Shown piece by piece: positions 8,945-17,837 of a stretch of 64,000 bases of DNA. How positions within the stretch are numbered: the stretch's first letter is position 1; the number at the start of each line of letters is the position of its first letter. The notes under the pieces are model-generated. The model did not search any database. It was not told where the DNA came from and saw only the letters and a list, made by a program, of their open reading frames with translations. This DNA comes from CAJJBL01 sp964519035 (GTDB lineage Bacteria; Pseudomonadota; Alphaproteobacteria; Puniceispirillales; Marisalimonadaceae). Position numbers and translations under genes: made by a program. Where the stretch lies: assembly GCA_964519035.1 (NCBI GenBank), contig CAZFKZ010000002.1, positions 1 to 64,000 of the forward strand. Reading direction: 5' to 3'.

Positions 8945-10306
8945 TTATAAAATTTTAATTTTAACGTTGGGATTCACAATATTTCTATCAACTAAAATTG
9001 AGGCTGTTGACGATTGAGGTGTTACATATGAACGACCTCCTCCGCCAGCAGATGGACCACAACAATATAATGTTATAACTTCATCAACCATTTTTTGAGC
9101 CTGTTCACGTTGTTTATACATACCTGATGTTCTTACTCGATAATCTCCATCATTTGGTAAATCATATGTCTCAGTTTCATCAATAGAATAATGAACCGAG
9201 CCACCTCCAATAATTTCAATACGCATTTGACCTTGTATTCCTAATTTTTCAATCCTTTGATTTATAACATCTCCTGCAAGTCTAGCTCTAGCTAGAGCAT
9301 TAGGTCCTGCATAACTTATTTCTGCTTCACCCATAAAACCGTTATCTGAACAAATAGTAGCCTTAAGCTTGTCAGGTGATTTTTTACCTTTTCCACCTTT
9401 GACAAGGACTCTATTTTCACCATTATTTTCTAAAATTAAGTGTGTCATATCTGCAGTCACGTCTGGAACTAAATAAGCTGAAGGGTCATGAGTTTCGTAT
9501 AGTAATTGTTCAGTTATTGTTGCTTTACTAACTAGCCCACCTGTACCATCAGGTTTAGTTATAACAAATGATCCATCTTGATTAACTTCGGCAATTGGAA
9601 AGCCAACATTAGCAAGGTCGGGGACATCTTTATATCCTGGATCAGCAAAATAAGCACCTGTCACTTGAGCACCACATTCTAATAAGTGACCACATATTGT
9701 ACCAGAACCCATTAAATCTAAATCATCTGCTTTCCATTTAAACTCGTATATTAGAGGCCCTAGTGCAAGAGCGCTATCAACAGATCTTCCTACTACTACT
9801 ATGTCAGCACCTTTTTCAAGTGCAGTTGCTATTGGTTGAGCTCCAAGATAAACATTTGCGGCTGTTATTTTATTATTAGAAAAATCTAATCCTTCCATAG
9901 TAGGACTTTTTAATATTTCATCCTCTGTCATATACTCTAATAAATCATCGCCTAAAACAACACCAATTTTAGGTTTTTTAGTATTTAATCTCTCTGCAAT
10001 TTCAAGTATTTTTTTTGCTGCTCCCATTGGATTTGCAGCTCCTATATTTGAAATAATTTTAATATTATTTTCTAAACAATCTTCTAGAATTGGTGTTATG
10101 TATGAATCTAAAAAAGGGGAGTAACCTTCTTCTGGATTTTTTATTCGTAGTTGTTGGGCTAAGGCTAATGTTCTTTCGGCAAGAACTTCAAACATTAAGT
10201 ATTTAGGTGCTTCAATATTTAATAATTGTTTAACTATGGGTATTGATGCATCAAACCTATCACCCGCGAAGCCAGCACCACATCCTATGTAAACTTTTTC
10301 TTTCAT
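8945..10306 (-). CDS. Acyclic terpene utilisation AtuA family protein (DUF1446), large part
   Basis: A 453-residue DUF1446 protein beginning with the glycine-rich CGAGFAGDRFDAS. Also visible are ISNIGAANPMGAAKKILEIA near residue 80 and ADIVVVGRSVDSALALGPLI near 160, both conserved in AtuA-like proteins. It lacks the short C-terminal domain, which the next gene encodes separately. It leads a three-gene operon (large AtuA, small AtuA, ThDP enzyme) divergent from an SDR. In Pseudomonas atu operons the family sits with geranyl-CoA carboxylase. No such carboxylase is visible here, so the substrate may differ. Confidence 0.85.
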   Translation of the reverse strand: MKEKVYIGCGAGFAGDRFDASIPIVKQLLNIEAPKYLMFEVLAERTLALAQQLRIKNPEEGYSPFLDSYITPILEDCLENNIKIISNIGAANPMGAAKKILEIAERLNTKKPKIGVVLGDDLLEYMTEDEILKSPTMEGLDFSNNKITAANVYLGAQPIATALEKGADIVVVGRSVDSALALGPLIYEFKWKADDLDLMGSGTICGHLLECGAQVTGAYFADPGYKDVPDLANVGFPIAEVNQDGSFVITKPDGTGGLVSKATITEQLLYETHDPSAYLVPDVTADMTHLILENNGENRVLVKGGKGKKSPDKLKATICSDNGFMGEAEISYAGPNALARARLAGDVINQRIEKLGIQGQMRIEIIGGGSVHYSIDETETYDLPNDGDYRVRTSGMYKQREQAQKMVDEVITLYCCGPSAGGGGRSYVTPQSSTASILVDRNIVNPNVKIKIL

Positions 10307-10387
10307 AATAATACTTTCTTGATACTAATTTATTTAAATTTTTATATATTTGAAATATATTTAATAATATAATTAGTATAGATATTA

Positions 10388-10404
10388 TTATACATGTTAA
10401 TAAA
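10388..10404. promoter_or_regulatory. Candidate operator, copy 3 (weak match)
   Basis: TTATACATGTTAATAAA lies in the 131-base divergent gap between the AtuA operon and an SDR gene. The ACATGTTAAT core equals that of the copy at 5649. The left flank is degenerate. Assignment rests on recurrence in the same type of gap. Confidence 0.25.
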
Positions 10405-10437
10405 TAAAGCTAGTTTTTATGTAGTTAGGAAATCTAA

Positions 10438-11178
10438 ATGTCAAAAATAGTAATGGTGACTGGAGCTGGAACAGGTGTTGGTAGAAGAGTTTCAGAAGTT
10501 TTATCTAAAGAAGGAGCAACTGTTTATTTAGTTGGAAGAAGGAAAGATAAACTGCTTGAAACTCAAGAAATTTGTTCTGGTAAAACTGAAGTAATGCAAT
10601 GTGATGTTAGTGATCCATTGTCTGTAGAAAACGCATTTAAGACTATTGAAGATAATCATGGAAGAATTGATGTTTTATTTAATAACGCTGGTATAGGTGT
10701 TCCGGCAAGATCGATTGATGAAATGCCGTTTGAGGATTGGAAAAGTGTAGTTGATATTAACCTCAATGGAATGTTTTTATGTGCAAAGTATGCTTTTACT
10801 TTAATGAGAAAACAAAAGCCTCAAGGTGGAAGAATAATAAATAATGGAAGCGTTTCTTCTGTTACTCCTAGACCTGGATCAATTCCCTATACAGCAACAA
10901 AACATGCCGTTACTGGAATGACTAAGACAATATCACTTGATGGAAGAAAATATGACATAGCCTGTAGTCAAATTGACATAGGTAATGCGGAGACACCTAT
11001 GACAGCGAGAATGAAAGAAGGAGTTCCTCAAGCAACAGGAGAAATGGATGTTGAGCCAGTTATAGACTCTATCCATATAGCCGAAGCAGTTTTGTATATG
11101 GCTAATTTACCTGTAACTGTTAACGTTTTGAACATGACTGTGATGGCTAATAAAATGCCTTTTGTTGGAAGGGGGTAA
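10438..11178 (+). CDS. Short-chain dehydrogenase/reductase
   Basis: A classical SDR of 246 residues with the cofactor motif TGAGTGVGRRVSE at residues 8-20, NNAG near 86, and active-site YTATK near 153. It probably oxidises or reduces a secondary alcohol/ketone with NAD(P). It stands alone on its strand, divergent from the AtuA operon with a shared candidate operator, and ends next to a convergent hydroxyisobutyrate-type dehydrogenase. Substrate cannot be assigned. Confidence 0.85.
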   Translation: MSKIVMVTGAGTGVGRRVSEVLSKEGATVYLVGRRKDKLLETQEICSGKTEVMQCDVSDPLSVENAFKTIEDNHGRIDVLFNNAGIGVPARSIDEMPFEDWKSVVDINLNGMFLCAKYAFTLMRKQKPQGGRIINNGSVSSVTPRPGSIPYTATKHAVTGMTKTISLDGRKYDIACSQIDIGNAETPMTARMKEGVPQATGEMDVEPVIDSIHIAEAVLYMANLPVTVNVLNMTVMANKMPFVGRG

Positions 11179-11180
11179 AT

Positions 11181-12065
11181 TTAGTTCAAATTACGTTTTA
11201 TTACTGGAAAATATAAATCTTTATCACCATTCTTAATGCTTTTTTTAAATAATTTTTCAACAGTTGACGCACCTGGAAGAGACACATTCAGCTTTTTACC
11301 TAGTTCTAAAGCGTATGATAAGTCTTTTAATGCATACTCTGTTGAAAAAGCTGGAGAAGGATATTCATCCTTTGCTATACTTTTAAATCCATGATTTCTA
11401 AGCGCAAAACTGTCTCCAGAACATTTAGTAATATTTTCAAATAAAGTATCTACTTTCATTCCATATTTTTTTGAAATAGTTGCAGCTTCACTTAGTGCAA
11501 CGACTGTTTCAAATAAAATCATATTATTCAGTATTTTAGTAAGTTGACCTGTTCCTACTTTTCCACAATGCATAATATCGTTTCCCATATACTTTAGAAT
11601 GGGATGGATTTTATTATACACTTCCAAATCACATCCTACCATAATTGCTAAAGTTCCATCTATAGCAGCTTGACGTGTTCTTGCTATAGGGGCATCAGCA
11701 AAGAATGCTTTTTTTTCTTTAATAGCTTCGTTTAATTTAACCATTAAATCAGGTTGAGACGTAGACATATCAACTATATATTGATTTGCTTTAACTTGAT
11801 CTATTACTTTTTGATCGTCAAAAAAGAGTTTTTTAATATATTCTCCTCCTGGAAGGCATGTGATAATTAAATCGCATTTTAAAAAAATTTCTTCAGTATC
11901 CTGAGCTATAATAGCGCCCGCTTTTTCAAGTTCTTTTTCTTTGATTTTATCAAAATCTTTAATAAATAATTTCCACTTATTATTTTTTAATAAATTTTTA
12001 CTCATTGACTTTCCCATAACTCCTAAGCCAATAAAACCTATGTTTCTAATAAGTTCTCTATCCAT
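11181..12065 (-). CDS. 3-hydroxyisobutyrate dehydrogenase family oxidoreductase
   Basis: The 294-residue protein has the N-terminal Rossmann motif GFIGLGVMGKSM and the catalytic Lys177 in GTGQLTKILNNMI. This is the architecture of beta-hydroxyacid dehydrogenases (MmsB, GarR, tartronate semialdehyde reductase). The substrate loop reads DAPIARTRQAA instead of the common APVSGG, so the acid bound probably differs from 3-hydroxyisobutyrate. A strong GAGGGG ribosome site precedes the ATG. It is divergent from a flavin reductase. A second, distant member of this family lies at 57916-58764. Confidence 0.82.
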   Translation of the reverse strand: MDRELIRNIGFIGLGVMGKSMSKNLLKNNKWKLFIKDFDKIKEKELEKAGAIIAQDTEEIFLKCDLIITCLPGGEYIKKLFFDDQKVIDQVKANQYIVDMSTSQPDLMVKLNEAIKEKKAFFADAPIARTRQAAIDGTLAIMVGCDLEVYNKIHPILKYMGNDIMHCGKVGTGQLTKILNNMILFETVVALSEAATISKKYGMKVDTLFENITKCSGDSFALRNHGFKSIAKDEYPSPAFSTEYALKDLSYALELGKKLNVSLPGASTVEKLFKKSIKNGDKDLYFPVIKRNLN

Positions 12066-12172
12066 ATTCCCCTCTTTTTTTCAATAATTTTTAAGCTGCT
12101 TCATATTATTATTTACATTGTTTATATATTAGTTCTATTTATTATTGATAATTATTAAATTAAGGAAAAAAA

Positions 12173-12835
12173 ATGCATTACGACACACTTATAAATGAAC
12201 ATGGATTGCCTCATGATCCATTTAAGGCAATTGTAGCGCCAAGGCCTATAGGTTGGATAGGAAGTAAATCTAGTTCTGGAGTTTATAATTTAGCACCTTA
12301 TAGTTATTTTAATGCAATTGCAGATAAACCTCACTTTGTAATGTTTTCTTCTGTAGATATTAAGGATTCAGTTAGAAATATTGAAGAAACTGGAGAATTT
12401 ACGGTTTCACTAGCTACGGAAAACTTATTTGATCATATGAATGGGAGTTCTGTTCCTGCGGGTTCAGATGTGGATGAATTTGAATTAGCTGGTTTAAAAT
12501 CTCAAATAGGTAAATTTGTTTCAGCTCCTTTTGTTTCAGAAGCTGCTGCTGCTCTTGAATGTAAACATTGGAAAACCATAGACCTTCCTAATGTTAATAG
12601 AGAAACTGGAAAAGGTAACTACGTTATATTTGGCCAAGTTGTTGGAATTTATATCAATGACGATTTTATTAAGGATGGTCTGTTTAACGCAGCTGCTGCA
12701 AGACCTTTAGTTAGATTAGGATATATGGATTATGGAGTTGTTGGTTCTGAAAATACATTCACTAAAAATAGACCTAAGATAGGAAAAGATGGAAAATTAC
12801 AACCAGTGGAAGAGTGGGATGGAATTTATAGATAA
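12173..12835 (+). CDS. Flavin reductase-like FMN-binding protein
   Basis: A 220-residue split-barrel flavoprotein. APRPIGWIGS followed by LAPYSYFNAI near residue 40 and FTVSLATENL near 80 mark the flavin reductase/DIM6-NTAB domain. Such proteins hold FMN and either supply reduced flavin to monooxygenases or act as small flavin-dependent enzymes. It overlaps the start of a PhyH-type dioxygenase gene by 17 bases, so the two are co-translated. No two-component monooxygenase partner is visible nearby. Confidence 0.82.
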   Translation: MHYDTLINEHGLPHDPFKAIVAPRPIGWIGSKSSSGVYNLAPYSYFNAIADKPHFVMFSSVDIKDSVRNIEETGEFTVSLATENLFDHMNGSSVPAGSDVDEFELAGLKSQIGKFVSAPFVSEAAAALECKHWKTIDLPNVNRETGKGNYVIFGQVVGIYINDDFIKDGLFNAAAARPLVRLGYMDYGVVGSENTFTKNRPKIGKDGKLQPVEEWDGIYR

Positions 12836-13616
12836 TAAAATAATAGAAAATTTTGCTAAAGACGGTGCTGTTTTATGTAAAGGTGTTTTTGTTGAATGGT
12901 TAGATAAACTTAGATTAGGAGTTGATAAGCTTATTGAAAACCCAAGCGAAAGAGAAAGATCATATGTACCTGATGATGGAACTGCACCTTTTTTTCAAGA
13001 TTTGGTAAATTGGGACAGAATTCCTGAATTTAAGGATTTTATTTTTAATTCTTCAATTGGTCTATATTCAGCTAAATTAATGAAATCTCATAACTCTCGT
13101 TTCTTTCACGATCATGTCTTAGTAAAAGAACCTGGTTCATCAATTGTGACACCTTGGCATCAAGATAAACCTTATTATTGTGTTGACGGTAAGCAATCAG
13201 TTAGTTTCTGGATTGCTTTGGATGATATATCTAAAGATGGTTGTCTAGAATGTATTGCGGGTTCTCATTTATCAAATATTTTACATAAACCAAAAAGATT
13301 TAATGGAAATGATCTTTATGAAAATGATTATTCTAAAGATGTTCCAGACATTAATTCTAATAGAAAAAAATATAAAATTTTAAGTTGGGATATTAAAGCT
13401 GGAGACGCTATTGCCTTTGATTTTAGAACACTCCATGGAGCATCTGAAAATTTAAACAAAAAACTTAGAAGAAGAGTTTTTTCAGCTAGAATAGTAGGTG
13501 ATGATGCTATCTTTATTGACAGGAAAGGAAAGGGTTCCCCTCCTTTTAAAAACGTCAAATTACAATCTGGCGATCAATTGTCTGGAAGTGAATTTCCAAT
13601 TATTTACAAAACTTAA
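12819..13616 (+). CDS. Phytanoyl-CoA dioxygenase (PhyH) family protein
   Basis: A 265-residue Fe(II)/2-oxoglutarate dioxygenase. The 2-His-1-Asp facial triad is visible as H114 and D116 (PWHQD) and H206 (TLHGAS). Arginines near 218 are placed to bind 2-oxoglutarate. The chosen ATG at 12819 has GAAGAG upstream and gives the usual family N-terminus. An earlier in-frame ATG at 12789 would lengthen the overlap with the flavin reductase gene to 47 bases and is less likely. Bacterial PhyH proteins hydroxylate varied substrates; phytanoyl-CoA is only one. The 3' end overlaps a convergent gene by 4 bases. Confidence 0.83.
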   Translation: MEFIDNKIIENFAKDGAVLCKGVFVEWLDKLRLGVDKLIENPSERERSYVPDDGTAPFFQDLVNWDRIPEFKDFIFNSSIGLYSAKLMKSHNSRFFHDHVLVKEPGSSIVTPWHQDKPYYCVDGKQSVSFWIALDDISKDGCLECIAGSHLSNILHKPKRFNGNDLYENDYSKDVPDINSNRKKYKILSWDIKAGDAIAFDFRTLHGASENLNKKLRRRVFSARIVGDDAIFIDRKGKGSPPFKNVKLQSGDQLSGSEFPIIYKT

Positions 13617-14524
13617 TATCTTTTGCAATGAAATTGATTATCATTATTTATAATTGCATTTCTAAGTTGCATGGCTCCTTCTAAAATTCTTAAAGAAGGT
13701 CTGCTAAAATAAGAATCTGAATCAAACGCATAAATTTTTTGATTTTTAATAGCAGTTAAATGATTTATTTTTTTGTCATTATACACTTGGTTTGCAAATA
13801 ATTTGTTTTGAGTGAGATTATAACCACAACATATTAATCCGATAAAATCAGGGTTTGATTCAATTATTTCATCAGTAGTAATTTTCCTAGATTTCTCCCC
13901 TTTTTTTCCTAATGCTGACTTAAAACCTGACATTTCTATTTGCTCTGGAATCCAATGACCTGCGCTAAAATATGGGTCAATCCACTCAAGTAAAAGTATG
14001 CTTTTATCAATACTATTTGTACTTATTTTAATTTTTGTTTCTTTAGCTCTGCTAACTATATTGTTTGCAACGTCCTCCTTGTCAACAAGTTTACCTACTT
14101 TCAAAAAATCTGAACAAATTTCATCAAACGATGTGCCATTTAAGGAAATGATTTTTGATTTTGAAGATAATATGCACCTTTTATTTTTAAGTGTTACTTC
14201 AATTTCATGTTCAGAAATTGAACAGACGTCGCATAAACCCTGAGTAATAATTAAATCTGGATTAATATTATTTAGTTTGTCAGTATCAATATTATAAAGT
14301 GGAAGTTTATTTTTAATTGCTTCTGAAACTAAATCGTCTATTAACTTCTGTTCAATGTTATTAGGAATATTACTTGAGGTTATTTGAATTTTGTCTTTTA
14401 ATAAATCTGGGTAATTACATTCATGACTTACAGCATGAATATTGTCTATTAAACCTAAGTCACATAACATTTCTGAAGCTGCAGGTAACAAACTTACTAT
14501 TTTTATATTTAATGATTTAGCCAT
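13613..14524 (-). CDS. BtuF-like cobalamin/metal-chelate binding protein family
   Basis: The 303-residue protein matches the two-lobed helical-backbone binding proteins (TroA/BtuF superfamily): KIVSLLPAASEMLCDLGL then SHECNYPDLL, the typical start of the cobalamin-binding group, and PDLIITQGLCDVC near residue 95. A classical signal peptide is absent: the fold begins about eight residues in. There is no ABC permease or ATPase beside it, so it may be cytoplasmic or a stand-alone corrinoid binder. The upstream frame-broken small gene overlaps its start by 16 bases. Family assignment is good, ligand uncertain. Confidence 0.72.
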   Translation of the reverse strand: MAKSLNIKIVSLLPAASEMLCDLGLIDNIHAVSHECNYPDLLKDKIQITSSNIPNNIEQKLIDDLVSEAIKNKLPLYNIDTDKLNNINPDLIITQGLCDVCSISEHEIEVTLKNKRCILSSKSKIISLNGTSFDEICSDFLKVGKLVDKEDVANNIVSRAKETKIKISTNSIDKSILLLEWIDPYFSAGHWIPEQIEMSGFKSALGKKGEKSRKITTDEIIESNPDFIGLICCGYNLTQNKLFANQVYNDKKINHLTAIKNQKIYAFDSDSYFSRPSLRILEGAMQLRNAIINNDNQFHCKRY

Positions 14525-14729
14525 GTTATTTTTATAATATCATTTTTTAACTCTTCTTGTTCACTTAAGTAACTTTTAATACTATAATCTCCTATTTTAT
14601 AACACCCAGAAGTATTTTCTGGACCTTTCCTATATTCTACAAAACTATAATTTCTATCATTTTTTTGAAAGATATCTATACAAAGATATCCTTCATTATT
14701 ATCAATTAAAAGTGTGATAGTTTATTCAT
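14509..14729 (-). pseudogene. Small conserved-looking ORF upstream of the BtuF-like gene, broken by a one-base frameshift
   Basis: On the minus strand, an ATG at 14729 opens a frame (MNKLSHF) that stops at a TTTTAA run. Downstream, a second frame of about 65 codons runs to a stop at 14509 with no start codon of its own. It encodes GYLCIDIF, then YSFVEYRKGPENTSG and a final KITWLNH. Adding one T to the run would join both parts into a 73-residue protein. I recall a short alphaproteobacterial family with an FGFEEFRRDPED-like centre and a terminal PWL, which this resembles. The overlap with the next gene's start implies coupling. A homopolymer sequencing error or true decay are both possible. 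Confidence 0.45.
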
Positions 14730-14853
14730 TGTGCTTAAATTCAAATTCACTTTTTATAATTTTAATAAATAATGTTTATAATTCTTATATTTTAAAATAA
14801 AGTTAAAATTATCAAGTTATTTTTTATAATTTTTTCTATTTCATGAGTATTTA

Positions 14854-15585
14854 ATGTTAGAAATAACCTTAGCAGACAATATTCTTTTAACTGTTTTGTC
14901 ATTTTTTACAGCTTTAATGACTTCTATCGCAGGAGCTGGAGGGGGAACTGTGTTGTTAGCTGCAATGCTTCAGTTTATGAATCCAGCAGAAGCTATTCCT
15001 GTTCATGGTGTTATTCAACTAAGCTCAAATCTTACAAGAATATGGTTATTAAGAAAGTTTGTTATTTGGAACATAGTTTTAAAGTTTTCTCTATTATTGC
15101 CTTTGGGCGTTTACTTAGGATTAAAAATTTTCCAAAGTATAGATGCTAATGAAATTAAAAATTTAATAGGATTTTTTATATTGTTAGCACTTGGACTCCA
15201 GAATCTTAAAACCTTTAAAAATATTAAAATGCCAATCAACATATATTATCTTATTGGACTTGTAACAGGTTTTTTAAACATATTAGTAGGAGTTATTGCT
15301 CCATTATTAGCTGTTATATTAAGACAAAGTGTTAGTGAAAAAAAGTCAATTGTTGGAACTTTAGGCTACTTTGGGTTAATCGGAAACTTATTTAAGATTA
15401 TTGGTTTTACATTTATTGGTTTTTCTTTTTTCAAATATTTAGATTCTTTTATTATGATTATTCCTGCTACTATGATTGGAAGTAAAATTGGACAAACTCT
15501 ATTAAATAAAATTAGTAATAAAATATTTACTATTATATTCCAAATTATATTAGTAGGTTTAGCAATTAAGCTATTAACTTCTTAA
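14854..15585 (+). CDS. TauE/SafE-type (TSUP) membrane permease
   Basis: A hydrophobic 243-residue protein with about seven or eight membrane segments. It contains the N-terminal SIAGAGGGTVLLAAML and the second-half ITGFLNILVG-type repeat (VTGFLNILVGVIAPLLAVIL) of the TauE/SafE family. These permeases move sulfite, sulfoacetate or other organic anions across the inner membrane. Neighbours give no sulfur context, so the substrate is unknown. It is followed after 45 bases by a methyltransferase on the same strand. Confidence 0.78.
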   Translation: MLEITLADNILLTVLSFFTALMTSIAGAGGGTVLLAAMLQFMNPAEAIPVHGVIQLSSNLTRIWLLRKFVIWNIVLKFSLLLPLGVYLGLKIFQSIDANEIKNLIGFFILLALGLQNLKTFKNIKMPINIYYLIGLVTGFLNILVGVIAPLLAVILRQSVSEKKSIVGTLGYFGLIGNLFKIIGFTFIGFSFFKYLDSFIMIIPATMIGSKIGQTLLNKISNKIFTIIFQIILVGLAIKLLTS

Positions 15586-15630
15586 TTTTTTTATTAAATA
15601 AAAATTTAAAAAAACATTGGAAATAAGCTA

Positions 15631-16302
15631 ATGATATATGGCAAGGATTATAAGAACTATGCAGGTGAAAAAATTATTCAAGAAAATAATCTTATAGTAT
15701 CACCTTCAGCAGAAAAAAACATGTTTCATATAGTTAACCTTGTTTCACAAACTTTGATTAAAAGTGGTAATTCTTTAGAAATTGCTAGTGGTAGTGGTCA
15801 ACATATTGTCCAACTTGCTTCTTCGTTACCAAATTATATTTGGCAACCAACTGACGTTGATCAAAAACGTATAACTAGTATTGATCATCGGACAAAAGAC
15901 AATATTCATAAAAATATAAAACCGGCTCGTTATTTAGATGCAACTCAAGTAGGGTGGTCTTTAAATTATCCTAATCAAAATTTTATATTATTAATTAATT
16001 TATTACATTTGATTAGTTGGAAGAAAACAAAAATTTTAATAAATGAAATTTTCCAATCTCTATCCTTAGATGGAATATTAATACTTTATGGTCCTTTTAT
16101 GCGTGATGGTAAACTTACAAGTAAGGGTGATATAGAATTTCATAAAAATATTTTAGAAAAAGACTCCACCTTAGGATATAAGGATGATAAAGAGATCAAA
16201 AATTATTTATTAAAAATAGGGTTTACACATTTAAATACTGTTATTATGCCTGCTAATAATTTAGCTTTTATATTTCAAAAATTATCAAATAATCTATCTT
16301 AA
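15631..16302 (+). CDS. DUF938 family SAM-dependent methyltransferase
   Basis: The 223-residue protein matches DUF938: SPSAEKN at residue 25, then SLEIASGSGQHIVQLAS (the SAM-binding glycine loop) and IWQPTDVDQKR. LLINLLHLISW and LYGPFMRDG follow, where the family has a conserved NMIHI and YGPF. The fold is a class I methyltransferase, but the acceptor is unknown for the family. The 3' end overlaps the convergent CitE-like gene by 4 bases. Confidence 0.82.
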   Translation: MIYGKDYKNYAGEKIIQENNLIVSPSAEKNMFHIVNLVSQTLIKSGNSLEIASGSGQHIVQLASSLPNYIWQPTDVDQKRITSIDHRTKDNIHKNIKPARYLDATQVGWSLNYPNQNFILLINLLHLISWKKTKILINEIFQSLSLDGILILYGPFMRDGKLTSKGDIEFHKNILEKDSTLGYKDDKEIKNYLLKIGFTHLNTVIMPANNLAFIFQKLSNNLS

Positions 16303-17180
16303 AGTAAATTAAGCTTCTTATTAAATTCAACCCTCTCTGCTATGGATAAAATTCTATACATCTCTCTCAAAACAGGTTTTTCAATCAACTTACCATTTAT
16401 AACAACTAGACCCGTATTCGCATTTTCAAAAGTTGATGTGATTTTTTTTGCTTTTTCAATTTCTTGATCTGTTGGTGTAAAGACTTGATTTAAAATAGGT
16501 ATTTGTTTTGGATGTATAGAACCTTTGCCACTGAAACCAAGTTCTTTAGCTTTTTGTGCTTCAATTTTCATTCCATTCAGATCTTCTAAGTCTAAATAGG
16601 GTACGTCAATTGCATCTATTCCAGCTGATGCAGCTGCATGAACGATTCGAGACCTTGCATATAAAAGTGGTTCCCATTTGTTTTCACAACGTAATTCTGC
16701 AGACATATCAACACCTCCAAAAAAAAGGGCATCTATTCTATCACTACAATTTGCTATTTCATATGCGTTTTCAAGTCCTTCATTTGTTTCGATTATAATG
16801 TGAAGTCTGGTTTTCTGACCTTTTTCAGTTAGTAAATCATCTAATACAACAACTTCTTGAGAAGTTTTAACTTTTGGTAACATCAAGGCTGGTGGTGGAT
16901 TAGAAGTTTTTAAAATTGCTTGAATGTCCTCAATTCCAAATTGTTCTCTTAAGCAATTAACTCTCAATATTCTCTCAACGCCATCGTATTCTTGTTTGGA
17001 ATCAAAAATTTTTATAGCTAGCTTTCTTGCAAGTTCTTTATCTTTAGGTGCTATTCCATCTTCTAATTCAATACATACCATATCAGTTCCTGATTTAAGA
17101 GCTTTTGGAAACATCTCTGGCTTTAAACCTGGTGTAAAGATAAAACTTCTTCTTGATTGTGTTGGAATATGTTTATTCAT
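16299..17180 (-). CDS. CitE-like CoA ester lyase (HpcH/HpaI superfamily)
   Basis: The 293-residue TIM-barrel protein shows FIFTPGLKPEMF at the start, CIELEDGIAPKDKE near residue 31 (Mg2+ and CoA site), LMLPKVKTSQEV near 97, and IDALFFGGVDMSAEL near 148. This fits malyl-/beta-methylmalyl-/citramalyl-CoA lyases and CitE-like proteins. They cleave 3-hydroxydicarboxyl-CoAs to acetyl- or propionyl-CoA plus a 2-oxo acid. It is the last gene of a six-gene operon and overlaps the preceding methyltransferase by 8 bases. A mesaconyl-CoA hydratase-like protein at 58850 could act on the same metabolites, which is inference. Confidence 0.8.
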   Translation of the reverse strand: MNKHIPTQSRRSFIFTPGLKPEMFPKALKSGTDMVCIELEDGIAPKDKELARKLAIKIFDSKQEYDGVERILRVNCLREQFGIEDIQAILKTSNPPPALMLPKVKTSQEVVVLDDLLTEKGQKTRLHIIIETNEGLENAYEIANCSDRIDALFFGGVDMSAELRCENKWEPLLYARSRIVHAAASAGIDAIDVPYLDLEDLNGMKIEAQKAKELGFSGKGSIHPKQIPILNQVFTPTDQEIEKAKKITSTFENANTGLVVINGKLIEKPVLREMYRILSIAERVEFNKKLNLL

Positions 17181-17829
17181 TCGAAACCTTTCTTATGCGT
17201 ATTGCATAATATTTAGATTGATCATTTCCTAAATTTACTAATTCAGAACTAACATTAAAACCAACTTTTTCAAAAATTTTAGTTACACCTTTCAAATCTT
17301 TATTAGGAGCTGTTAAAGTATTAAAATTTTTTATGCCTTCGAACTTGCATGCAAGAATCCCAAAGCCATTTAAATTTAAAATTCTATAGAATTCTTTTGC
17401 GTAATCCTCTAATGGATCTAAGAAATAAATAACATTTACAGCTAATAATTTATCTATTGTATTATTTGGAATAATTTTTTTAAGGTTTTTTGCATCATTA
17501 GAATAAAAGCTTACATTAAATTCCTTAAATTTCTTAATTAATCCTTCACGAAATACATCACTAATTTCTATTCCCATTATTTCTTTTTTAGTAAGTTGAA
17601 GCATCTTTTCTATTGCTTCACCATTACCAGATCCAATCTCAATAATTTTTTCATTTCTTTTAATATTGAGCCTATTAACTGCATCATTTATTACGGCTTT
17701 ATTAAAACTTAACATTAAAGTTTTAGCAATAATTCCCAAAAAACCTTTGCCTGGACTTCTCATATTTTGTGTCATTAAATTTGTATGTTTAATTTTATTA
17801 TATATAAATCTAAAAATAAAAAATTTCAC
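17173..17829 (-). CDS. Class I SAM-dependent methyltransferase
   Basis: The protein has 218 residues. KIIEIGSGNGEAIEKMLQ near residue 60 is the SAM-binding motif I, and LLAVNVIYFLDPLEDYAKEF is the motif IV/post region of UbiE-like enzymes. The start is GTG at 17829, supported by GAGGAAA upstream. The basic, aromatic N-terminus could associate with membrane, suggesting a lipid or quinone acceptor, but this is a guess. It sits eight bases downstream of an alpha/beta hydrolase gene in the operon. Confidence 0.75.
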   Translation of the reverse strand: MKFFIFRFIYNKIKHTNLMTQNMRSPGKGFLGIIAKTLMLSFNKAVINDAVNRLNIKRNEKIIEIGSGNGEAIEKMLQLTKKEIMGIEISDVFREGLIKKFKEFNVSFYSNDAKNLKKIIPNNTIDKLLAVNVIYFLDPLEDYAKEFYRILNLNGFGILACKFEGIKNFNTLTAPNKDLKGVTKIFEKVGFNVSSELVNLGNDQSKYYAIRIRKVSNE

Positions 17830-17837
17830 TATTTCCT

